A DNA stretch of 6,786 nucleotides from JBFLXN01 sp040755715 [NCBI: Candidatus Edwardsbacteria bacterium] (lineage in GTDB: Bacteria > Edwardsbacteria > AC1 > JBFLXN01), in the NCBI GenBank assembly GCA_040755715.1, contig JBFLXN010000148.1, positions 1 to 6,786 on the forward strand, in the 5' to 3' direction. Shown here piece after piece: positions 1-6,712 of this stretch (position 1 is its first letter; every line of letters begins with the position of its first letter). A program made the translations under genes and the position numbers. The notes under the pieces were generated by a model, which made no database searches, had not been told where the DNA came from, and saw only the letters and a list, made by a program, of their open reading frames with translations.

Positions 1-36
1 GAAGTTATTTCAAATTTCCAAATATTTAGGTGATAG

Positions 37-112
37 TTTGCACCGAAATCGGAAAAGCTAACAAACATATTGATATTTCAGCGTCTTCCTTTAAAATTTG
101 CACCGAAATCGG
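37..112. repeat. Direct repeat pair, 16 bp, 60-base period
   Basis: TTTGCACCGAAATCGG occurs at 37-52 and again, identical, at 97-112. Each copy contains the inverted repeat ACCGA-AA-TCGGT or most of it; the second copy extends this to 6-base arms (CACCGA / TCGGTG). The 44 bases between the copies show no clear third copy. Function unknown; it could be a dispersed palindromic repeat or an operator-like pair. Confidence 0.6.
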
Positions 113-184
113 TGAAGCCCCAAAATTGATGAGAAAATTTACCTTCCCACTATTGCCTTCTTTATTTGTCCTTACACAGATTAG

Positions 185-237
185 CCCCGTTAGAAATTGT
201 GCTATATCAGTTTGCCAAAGTGAGATTTCTAACGGGG
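185..237. repeat. Perfect 13-bp inverted repeat
   Basis: CCCCGTTAGAAAT at 185-197 is exactly the reverse complement of ATTTCTAACGGGG at 225-237, with a 27-base spacer. It could fold as a long-loop hairpin on either strand. No T-run follows it, so it is unlikely to be an intrinsic terminator. A dispersed miniature element is more likely. Confidence 0.7.
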
Positions 238-254
238 TTAGCATAGATGAAGTA

Positions 255-328
255 ACACAGATGGTCGCAGATTTTATCCCAGAATTATCTGTGCTCACCT
301 CTTTCTTTTAATCTGTGCTCATCTGTGG
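255..328. repeat. ATCTGTG/CACAGAT interspersed repeat
   Basis: ATCTGTGCTCA is present identically at 287-297 and 311-321, and ATCTGTG again at 321-327. The opposite orientation, ACACAGAT, is at 255-262, and CACAGAT also at 175-181. The arms at about 256-274 and 309-327 pair imperfectly as a long hairpin. From general knowledge, similar ATCTGTG-type motifs are frequent intergenic repeats in candidate-phylum genomes; that membership is my recollection, not something shown here. It sits just past the geneA stop. Confidence 0.6.
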
Positions 329-448
329 AACACACCGTTACCTCACTAAAATCATTTTCTTCGTCGCCGTAAAATTGCCCGCAGTTAACCGATAGAAATA
401 GACGCCAGCCGAAACCTGCTTCCCGCTTTCATCTTTCCCGTCCCATCG

Positions 449-486
449 GCAGGTATAAATACCTGCGGCAGGCAGGGATGCCTGCC
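449..486. repeat. Two abutting palindromes in the geneA sorting domain
   Basis: GCAGGTAT (449-456) pairs with ATACCTGC (459-466) across an AA loop. Immediately next, GGCAGGC (467-473) pairs with GCCTGCC (480-486) across AGGGAT. They are translated in frame within geneA as GQASLPAAGIYTC, at a place where T9SS domains normally have a short turn before 'GIYTxxWDG'. GQASLPA looks like an inserted repeat peptide. The reading frame is kept. Confidence 0.65.
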
Positions 487-540
487 CTACCAATGTCTTT
501 ACCAGTTGCCCGGCTACATTATAGATTTTCAAAGTAGTGT

Positions 541-575
541 GGCTGATGGCTCGTGGCTCGTGGCTCATGGTTGGT
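541..575. repeat. Heptamer tandem array, 5 degenerate units
   Basis: On the plus strand the units read GGCTGAT, GGCTCGT, GGCTCGT, GGCTCAT and GGTTGGT. In geneA, on the minus strand, it encodes the segment around TMSHEPRAISHTTL, inserted between IRYVV and LKIYNVAGQLV, two adjacent beta strands of the sorting domain. The units resemble those of the geneB array (AGTTGAT, GGTTGAT) and may share an origin. Confidence 0.7.
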
Positions 576-605
576 GTTCTTGTGCTCTGGTGCTCTGGTG
601 CTCCC
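574..605. repeat. Octamer tandem array, about 4 units
   Basis: Plus-strand units are GTGTTCTT, GTGCTCTG, GTGCTCTG and GTGCTCCC; the two central units are identical. It abuts the heptamer array at 541-575. It is translated in frame in geneA as part of GAPEHQSTRTP, a low-complexity stretch that replaces a short loop of the sorting domain. Confidence 0.7.
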
Positions 606-663
606 ACTACATAGCGTATCTCCGTAGTCTCCCTGAATGGATTCGGATAGTTCTGCCTCAGCC

Positions 664-698
664 TACATTCTGTGTTCTGCATTCCGCAGTCCGCATTC
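664..698. repeat. Heptamer tandem array before the PNPF motif of geneA
   Basis: Five plus-strand units of exactly 7 bases: TACATTC, TGTGTTC, TGCATTC, CGCAGTC, CGCATTC. On the minus strand it is translated in frame within QQNADCGMQNTECRL, lying between the linker VGVEE and the sorting-domain start RQNYPNPF. Any gain or loss other than three units would break the frame. Confidence 0.75.
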
Positions 699-1646
699 TG
701 CTGTTCCTCCACTCCCACGGCAGGTGATGGATAGAGAATACACCAGATACGCTCGGAACCATAAGGCGAAGGTGCAAAGCCGGTATAGGTAATGAGAAAT
801 TGATTTCCTGAACCATAAGTGGTATAAGGATTTTTCTGGACTCCAGTCTGGTCTGTTAGTAGAAACTCTCCGCCACTATTTAGAGTATCTCCTTTAACTA
901 TGGAATCTCCATACGCATCATTAGAAGGAGAGGCGAAGACATAGAAATATTTTGCACCATCAAATGTCAAGGAAATCTGTACAGAGGAACCAGTTGATGT
1001 CCAGATTGGAGAAGCGTCAAGGACAGTTCCACCAGTGCTTACCCGTTTATATGCTATATCACCGGCATTAAAGAGGACGATGTAGTTTGTTCCATCAAAG
1101 ATTACTTGCGGAACTAAACCCGGAATACCCAGAATACCACCAGAATAAATTAAAAATCCACCCGGATCCAAGATTGCACCAGATGTATCCATTCTCGCCC
1201 CATAGATTTCTGCATTGCCACTCTGATAGTCCTGCCAAACAAGAAAATAGTGAGAATTTATGGGATTATAGGTAACTGCAGGATAGACCTGACTTCGCAA
1301 AGCAGTGCAAACCGCAATGCCCGAGGTATCAAGGACCGTTCCGGATTTACTAACTCGTGCCGCATAGACATCGGCGGAGTCACTCCTGTAGTCCTGCCAC
1401 ACAGCAAGATAATTATCATTACCAAAGGTTAAGACAGGATATTTCTGATTCTTGGCGGCCCGGGAGACTACAAATCCTACGGTATCCTGAACCGTCCCGG
1501 TGGGAGTTACAAATGTTCCATAAATATCTGCGGTATCACTTCTGTAATCTTCCCAGACTACCAGATAGTTAGTGCTATCAAAGGCAACCGCAGGGTTGAC
1601 TTGAAAAGAATCTGCGCCAGCAATTTTAATGCTTATCGGGTCAAGA

Positions 1647-1655
1647 ACTGTCGCC
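1647..1655 (-). other. geneA frameshift site (one extra base)
   Basis: The minus strand reads CCC TCA GGC GAC AGT TCT TGA (SPSGDSS, stop). Other repeats of the protein have the pattern SPSGTVLDP. Deleting one base, for example the complement of 1652, gives GGC ACA GTT CTT GAC (GTVLD) and joins directly to the downstream frame, which continues without interruption through TVLDPISIKIAGADSF to the sorting domain. The site is not a homopolymer and no slippery heptanucleotide is evident, so programmed frameshifting looks unlikely. Confidence 0.8.
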
Positions 1656-2855
1656 TGAGGGGCTTATCCGGCTACCGTACAGATTGTAGTCTCTTGTTTT
1701 ATTATCAGCCCAGACTACAAAGTAATTTGTTCCATCGTATGCACACGCAGACTGGTCCTGAGCATTAGCAATTGCATTCATTGGAATATCCTCTGCATCT
1801 ATCACAGTACCTGCTGGGCTTACTCTTCTCGCATAGATGTCATTCCAACTATTGCGGGCATCATGCCAGGCAATCAAAGAATTTGTCCCACTGGAAAAGA
1901 CCGCCGGCGAAGCCTGATAAAAGGGAACAGCAGAGATAAGAATTCCATTGGGCTCAAGGACAGTTCCTGTGGGAGTAACTCTGGTGGCGTAAATATCATG
2001 TTTCCAGTCGCCATCACGGTTATCCATCCAGACTACCCAATAGTTTGTTCCGTCAAAACAAACTGATGGATTGATTTGATGATTTGAAACTGTATCAATT
2101 GGAATACCTGTTGGGTCAAGTATATTTCCCAAGGTGTCAACCTTTGCGCCGTAAATGTCGTAACTCGTGCGGAACTCGTTCCAGACTACCAGATAGTTCA
2201 TCCCATCAAACGCCACCCTAGAAGAAGATTGAGCATTAGTTACAGTAGAAATCGGGAAACCGAGGGTATCTGGCACTGTTCCTGAGGTATCTACTAATTG
2301 ACCATATATATCCACATTGCTCCCCCGTTTATCCTGCCAGACCACCAAATATTTCTTTCCGTTGAAAGAGACTGAGGGATACGATTGCCCGCTGTCAGTG
2401 CCACAAATCTTGAATGGCGAATTCAAAACTGTTCCGGCCGGGCTCACTCTGACACCAAATATATCTCCTCTGCGACGATAATCCCGCCATACTACTAAAT
2501 AATTGGAAGCGCCAAAGGCGACATCATGATATTCCAGAGAAGAATCTGTGGAAGCAATAAGAATACCATTGGTATCCAAAACTACACCATCGGGACGAAT
2601 CCGAGCTCCGTAGATGTCTGGTTGAAAAGAGGCTCTGGGGTCCTGCCAGACTACCAGATAATTAGTGCCATCAAAAGCCATTTTGGGATATTCCTGATTA
2701 TTATTAGCAGTAGAAATGGGAAATCCTCCGTAGTCCAAGATTTTTCCATCAGGGGTAACCCTTGCCCCATATATGTCACGGTTACCGAGCTCATTTCTTG
2801 TGTCAGCCCAGACCACAAGATAATTCGTGCCATCAAAGCCAACCGCGGCAGAATG

Positions 2856-2858
2856 CTA
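2856..2858 (-). other. In-frame TAG in geneA, codon 51
   Basis: The TAG interrupts a frame that runs from the signal peptide directly into the first repeat: DTVY, stop, HSAAVGFDGTNY. Other repeats often have Q at the equivalent spot (for example HQINPSVCFDGTNY and NQEYPKMAFDGTNY), so a CAG to TAG transition is the simplest explanation. Confidence 0.8.
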
Positions 2859-3017
2859 GTAAACCGTATCTGCCATATAGACTCTGTTAGTATCAACCAG
2901 GAATTCAGTAAACGGTCCCTTAGAACTGGCGTTTGAGTCATTTTCTGAAAGAGTAAGTCCGGCGATGACAAATGCCAGTGTGGCAGATATTTTGATATAT
3001 CTTCTCATTTTGAATAA

Positions 3018-3023
3018 CTCCTT
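3018..3023 (-). promoter_or_regulatory. Ribosome binding site of geneA
   Basis: AAGGAG on the minus strand, nine bases before ATG 3006-3008. It fixes the start of geneA in the frame that contains the TAG, and rules out the alternative overlapping frame that begins near 2971. Confidence 0.8.
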
Positions 3024-3060
3024 TTTTAGTCGGGTGTTTCATTGTTTTTGGTTTTTCTTC

Positions 3061-3160
3061 GCCTCACCCTTCCCTCTCCTACATCCCTAACCTTCCCCTT
3101 CACCGCAAATGCGGGATCCCGCTCTGGCGGGACAAGGGGGAGGGAAGGGAGGGGTTAGGG
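3061..3160. repeat. Nested GC-rich inverted repeats between geneB and geneA
   Basis: Several pairings compete. CCCTTCCCTC (3067-3076) pairs with GAGGGAAGGG (3140-3149). CCCTAACC (3085-3092) pairs with GGTTAGGG (3153-3160). In the middle, GCGGGATCCCGC (3111-3122) is a perfect 12-base palindrome, while TCCCGC (3117-3122) and GCGGGA (3127-3132) form an alternative hairpin with loop TCTG. The strands are strongly purine/pyrimidine skewed. The block lies just after the geneB stop and before the geneA RBS. It may be a dispersed element acting as a structured spacer or terminator; no clean T-run follows. Confidence 0.6.
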
Positions 3161-3203
3161 TTGAAAAGCCTATCTCAACTTAACAATTTTACACATTCGG
3201 TGG

Positions 3204-3222
3204 CACAGGCTTCCAGCCTGTG
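3204..3222. repeat. 19-base palindrome in the geneB sorting domain
   Basis: CACAGGCT (3204-3211) and AGCCTGTG (3215-3222) are perfect 8-base arms around TCC. It is translated in frame on the minus strand within STQAGSLCHR, between the strand GVYFALVG and the terminal KIVKLR. T9SS domains normally have a short turn here, so the peptide looks like an insertion. CACAGGCTTCCAGCCTGTG-type sequences are familiar to me as dispersed repeats in several uncultured lineages; copy number in this genome is unknown. Confidence 0.7.
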
Positions 3223-3395
3223 TAGACATGCCTACCAAAGCAAAATATACCCCAGAAGGCAGGTCGCCTCCCACCTTGCTTCCCAAATATTCCCCTACTT
3301 TCTGCCCACTTATGTTGTATACTGCTACTTTCTCCTTCTCCCGCCCTGGAATTGTGGTAAAAGAACTAAAAGGATTTGGTGTTACCTTTAAATAT

Positions 3396-3416
3396 AGTTG
3401 ATGGTTGATAGTTGAT
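3396..3416. repeat. Heptamer tandem array that breaks the geneB frame
   Basis: Plus-strand units AGTTGAT, GGTTGAT, AGTTGAT, followed by a partial A. On the minus strand it encodes the QLSTIN stretch and pushes the reading frame into TAA 3388-3390. Because the unit is 7 bases, each unit gained or lost changes frame. One or four units would restore the link between GVEEEYQL and the sorting domain; two or three do not. Confidence 0.8.
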
Positions 3417-3800
3417 ATTCCTCTTCAACACCAGTAGAGCCGAGGCTGTCAACCCGCTGGGCATAGATGTCATAATTCGTTCCACTGCGATAGTCGTGCC
3501 AGGCTATGATGGCTCCACCAGCACCATCAGAAACAATCGTGGGATTAGATTGGTTCCCCGCCGCTGTGCAGATTGCGACACCGTCTAAAGTCCACTGAGT
3601 TATGCCACCTGCATTTACCCTCTGGGCATAAATGTCGTCAGCAGTGCCACTGCGACCGTCTATCCAGGCTGTGATGGCTCCGCTACCACCATCAGAAACA
3701 ATAGTGACACCAACCTGGTCACCTGTAGCAGTGCATATTGCCACACCATTTGGAATCCACTGAGCCCGCAAGGTAGTAGGCAGAAGGATTATTATAGTTA

Positions 3801-6662
3801 TCAGTAACAATCTGATGTATAGGCAAACAGTTCTTTTGTCTTCCTTGATACCCAATCTTTTGAAGAAATTTCGTTTGCCCCTTCACGGAAGACCTTCAAT
3901 TCACCAAAAGTATAAATGTATAGAGGAACCGAAGGTAAATCCTCGGAAATTTTAGCCTTTTTTTCTGCCCTAATTTTCTTGGGGAAATAGCCTGCGTATT
4001 CCTTTTCCATCTTTTCCAAGGTGTGTTTTGCACCAATTTCTTCAAACAATTGTTTTGCTTTAGTGAAACTTTCTTTAGCCTCTTTCTTTTTGTTCAGGAT
4101 TTTGTATATCTTGGCAAGTCCCAATAACATCTCAGCCACTTCTCCCTTTGCCCCGACTTCTTCTCCAATTTCTAATGCCTCCTTGAACAATTTCTCTGCC
4201 GAGGCTAAGTCATTCCTTGCCAAAAATGCTTCTCCCTGATAGCGAAGGCTTACTGCTTCCATCCTCCTATCCTTTGCTTCTTTTGCCACAAGTAAAGCTT
4301 TGTTGACATAGTCCAGAGCTTTGGCTGATTCCTGTAAGCGAAGATAGAGTGAACTCAGATTGTTACAGACTTCAGCCAACATCTGTTTTGTGCCGAGTCC
4401 CTTCAAAATTTCTAAAGAACGCTCTAATAATTTTATTCCTTCTTTCCATTCTTCAGGATTCTGGCTGTACTCTCCGTAATTGCTGGCAATATTATTCAGA
4501 GTGACCGCTACCCCATATCTATCTCCTATTTCTTCTTTTACCCTCAGACACCTCTTATAGCATTCCACCGACTCCTCATATTCACCCAGATCACTTAGGA
4601 CGGCGCCTAAATTGTTTAGACAGGCAGAAGTCTGCAAGCGGTCTCCGAATGATTTATACATCCCAAAACTATCTTTCAGATATCTGACCGCTTCTCTTAA
4701 TTTTCCTCTATAGTAATTCAGAGAACCTAAATTGATAAGGGATGCCGCCATTTGAGGTTTGTCTCCAATCTGCTCTGCTAATTTCATAGATTGATGTAGT
4801 TCGCTCTCGCCTTTTTCGTATTCTCCCTTCTGGATTGAAGACAATCCCAAATTTCCGAGACACTTTGCCATTAGAGATTGGTCTCCCTTGGATTCACTCG
4901 TTTCATAACCCTTTTGATAGAAATTTTGTGCTTCTTCATAATTACCTCTTCTAAGGTGAAGACCTCCAATAGCATTCAATGTTCTAATCACTTTCATTTC
5001 GTCTCCGATTCTATCAAAATAGCTCAAAACATCCTGGGGAATTTGTTCTGCTTCAATAATCTGTCCGAGATACATAAGTGCGCTTATCCTTTCCAAAAGT
5101 ATCTCAAATTTGTATTGCTCTTTATCAATTTCCCCTGGCAATGAATTTAGCATTTCTTCTATCTGAAGGCTTTCGGTAAGTGCCTTTTTGAATTCTCCTT
5201 TTCTAACCAAAAGATGGTTTATATTTAATTGAATTTCTATCTGTTCTTGATATTCCGCTAGGGTTAACGCATTCTGAAGTGTAGCAATTGCCTCATCAAA
5301 ATATCCTCTTACTTCCTGAAGGGAAGCAATTTTCCTCAGAAGTTTGATGACTTTTTCCGCACTGCTCAAAAACAATGTCTCCTTATACCAAAATACGGCA
5401 TTTTCATAGTTATGTCGCTTTTCTGCTTCTTCTGCAGCTCTCAGAAATACACGATACAAATGAGATTGAGGAGCTTCATGTGATTTGAGCCAATGATAAG
5501 CAATATCTTCAAAATGCTGTTGATAGAATTCTTCCAATAACTGAGCGGCTCTTTTGTGAAATTCCTTTTTCTCTCTGTAATCCAGAAGGCTCAGCACACT
5601 CTCTCTTAGAATTTGATGACAGAAAGAAATCCTCAATTGTCCGTCTTCCAGCCTATCTCTTAGAAGGCCGAGTCTTACTAATTCAGCCAAAACCTCTATT
5701 AACTGATGATATTCTATCTCTAAAAATTTCTGCCATATTTCAAATCCAAATTCTGTTCTAAAGATAGCGGCCGCTTTAAGGGACTCCCAGATTTCCTCCA
5801 TCTTTCTCAATGGATTAAGTCTTTCTATGACAATCTCACTCAAGCTCTTTGGAAGAGGCAAATATTCAAATGATTCAACCTGCCAGCCCTCCTCTGCTTG
5901 ATGAATCACTCCTCCTTCAAACAGATATTTCAGCCATTCAGAGAGATAAAAGACATTTCCGTCTGTCTTTTCATAAAGCCAAGAAGAGAATGCAGGATAT
6001 TTCAAAATCAAATCTTCTCCCACCAGGCTATTCAACAAGGAGGCTATATCCTTCTCTTTAAATCTTTCAATTTGCAGATGCAACAGGGAAACTCCTTCTG
6101 AATGAAATAGAGATTTATCACTTTCTAAATCATTAAGCCAACTGGAAATAAACTCTACACACCACTGTTTCTTGCCATTCCAGAAGACTTTTTCTGTGTC
6201 TCTGTAAGACAGAACCAAGATAAGTGGAAAGGGGGAGAGGATGAGGTTAGAGGCAATATAATGAACTACATTAAAGACATCTTCGCTCATTGCGTGAAGG
6301 TCATCAAGCCACAGAACTAATCCAAATCTTTCCTGTTCTGCGGCTATCTTGAAGAATTGCAAACAAGTTTCGTAGAACCTGATTTTTTTCTTATCAGTGT
6401 CCAAATGTGGAATGGAAGAGATTGAGGAAGATATATGGGAAAATTCTGGGAAAAATTTGGTCAATTCGGAAGTCAAAAATGGGTTCAAAAAACGGAAAAT
6501 TTCTTTAGACCCTCTTTCTCTAAGATATTGACGAATGAAAGCAGGAAAAATTCCTGCTTGCTTCAAGTCTTTATCTTCAGGCAACTGATGTCCCGTGATA
6601 GAAAGAAATAGAGGAAAGAGACCTTCTAGCTCTACCCTCTTAATAGCTTCCAAGAAGAGTCT
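3801..6662 (-). pseudogene. STAND-type AAA-TPR regulator, truncated at both ends
   Basis: About 950 residues remain from TTG 6651-6653, with three more in-frame codons up to 6662. Residues 1-400 are an AAA ATPase module: Walker B LVLWLDDLH near 112-120, LVLSYRDTE near 147, then a winged-helix-like lid. Walker A is missing; the fragment opens with RLFLEAIKR, which normally follows GKS/GKT. Residues 410-890 are TPRs with a regular 40-residue spacing (repeated NLG...G-EYEE...IGD). Residues 911-945, LYIYTFGELKVF to RKTKELFAY, match the start of a BTAD/SARP-like winged helix, which then ends abruptly in TSDCY and TGA 3801-3803. Relatives are cytoplasmic signal-responsive transcription activators; without Walker A and the DNA-binding domain this remnant should be inactive. 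It lies upstream of geneB on the same strand and overlaps it by 55 bases. Which genes it controlled is inferred only from position. The TTG has no RBS. Confidence 0.8.
3817..3825 (-). other. Probable deletion junction, regulator to geneB
   Basis: The regulator's winged-helix match ends at KELFAY (to about 3825) and geneB's export signal becomes convincing from YIRLLLITII (from about 3819). Neither gene shows its expected end or start: a BTAD region would continue for over 100 residues and geneB lacks an ATG and RBS. A deletion fusing the two genes, or an assembly join, explains both losses at once. The exact base cannot be fixed. Confidence 0.5.
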
Positions 6663-6683
6663 AGTGCTTTATGACATAAGTTC

Positions 6684-6712
6684 TTGACAAATTAAATTAT
6701 TTATGATATACT
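6684..6712 (+). promoter_or_regulatory. Sigma-70-type promoter of the IS transposase
   Basis: TTGACA (6684-6689) is a perfect -35 box; 17 bases later TATACT (6707-6712) is a near-consensus -10 box. Transcription would begin about 6718-6720, giving a leader of some 16-18 bases before the start codon. It is the best promoter in the window. Confidence 0.8.

Larger units (their letters stand above)
1..337. other. Non-coding, repeat-rich intergenic region
   Basis: I see no credible gene here. Open frames exist on both strands (roughly 26-311), but they run across direct and inverted repeats, lack a ribosome binding site and resemble no family I know. The stretch holds a 16-base direct repeat pair, a 13-base inverted repeat and a set of ATCTGTG/CACAGAT motifs, each listed separately. 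It lies downstream of geneA on the minus strand, whose stop codon is at 338-340. No hairpin followed by a clear T-run on the minus strand is visible, so I do not call a terminator. Confidence 0.75.
338..3008 (-). pseudogene. geneA: broken T9SS-exported beta-propeller-like repeat protein
   Basis: This is one gene, now in three pieces. It starts at ATG 3006-3008, nine bases after a good AAGGAG, with signal peptide MRRYIKISATLAFVIAGLTL. The same frame hits TAG at 2856-2858 (codon 51, between DTVY and HSAAVGFDGTNY), resumes to a stop at 1641-1643, then continues one frame over to TAA 338-340. Removing one base near 1652 rejoins SPSG to TVLDP; the repaired product would be about 889 residues. It holds about 14 repeats of some 50 residues with core YLVVWQDYRSG...DIYGARV; the last three are divergent. 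Fourteen would suit two seven-bladed propellers, but this is inferred. The C-terminus from QNYPNPF (635-655) to KKMILVR is a type IX sorting domain, so the ancestral protein was probably exported to the cell surface. The domain carries several translated short repeats. Ligand or enzymatic role is unknown. Confidence 0.85.
3170..3855 (-). pseudogene. geneB: short, frameshifted paralogue of geneA with T9SS domain
   Basis: The readable frame begins no later than TTG 3853-3855 and has a hydrophobic export signal (RLLLITIIILLPTTLRA, then QW). Two repeats follow, ending in the geneA-like signatures AWIDGRSGTADDIYAQRV and AWHDYRSGTNYDIYAQRV. After the linker STGVEEEYQL the frame stops at TAA 3388-3390. 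Two bases out of step, LKVTPNPFSSFTTIPG continues through VAVYNISGQKV to CKIVKLR and TAG 3170-3172, a type IX sorting domain. A tandem 7-base repeat at 3396-3416 causes the shift: one unit instead of three gives EYQLYLKVTPNPF. The first codons overlap the regulator, there is no ATG or RBS, and the true start is probably lost. Two repeats are few beside geneA's fourteen, so internal loss is possible. Likely role before decay: exported repeat protein of unknown target. Confidence 0.8.

Noticed and set aside
37-112. Possible CRISPR start, two repeats with about 44-base spacing
   Set aside because: Only two copies of 16 bases, no third repeat and no cas genes in the window.
185-237. Intrinsic terminator of geneA
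   Set aside because: The loop is 27 bases and no T-run follows on the minus strand.
26-311. Open frames of about 90 codons on both strands
   Set aside because: They run through direct and inverted repeats, have no RBS and no recognisable sequence.
338-1402. A separate gene starting at GTG 1400-1402
   Set aside because: The GTG is the Val of an internal VWQDY repeat and the frame runs upstream to 1664, so it is the 3' part of geneA.
1641-2816. A separate gene starting at GTG 2814-2816
   Set aside because: The start is inside a YLVVW repeat; the same frame continues upstream, apart from one TAG, to an ATG with RBS and signal peptide.
2856-2858. Amber recoding as the preferred explanation of the TAG
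   Set aside because: geneB seems to use TAG as its true stop after KIVKLR (3170-3172), and geneA also has a frameshift, so decay or error is simpler.
2526-2936. Plus-strand frame of about 136 codons
   Set aside because: It is antisense to the repeat domain of geneA and reflects that repeat's codon pattern, with no RBS.
2651-2971. Overlapping minus-strand frame of about 106 codons near the geneA start
   Set aside because: It is a shadow of geneA in another frame; the RBS and signal peptide belong to the frame starting at 3008.
6651-6653. TTG as a genuine start of the regulator
   Set aside because: There is no RBS, Walker A is missing and homology-like sequence continues upstream to the TA junction.
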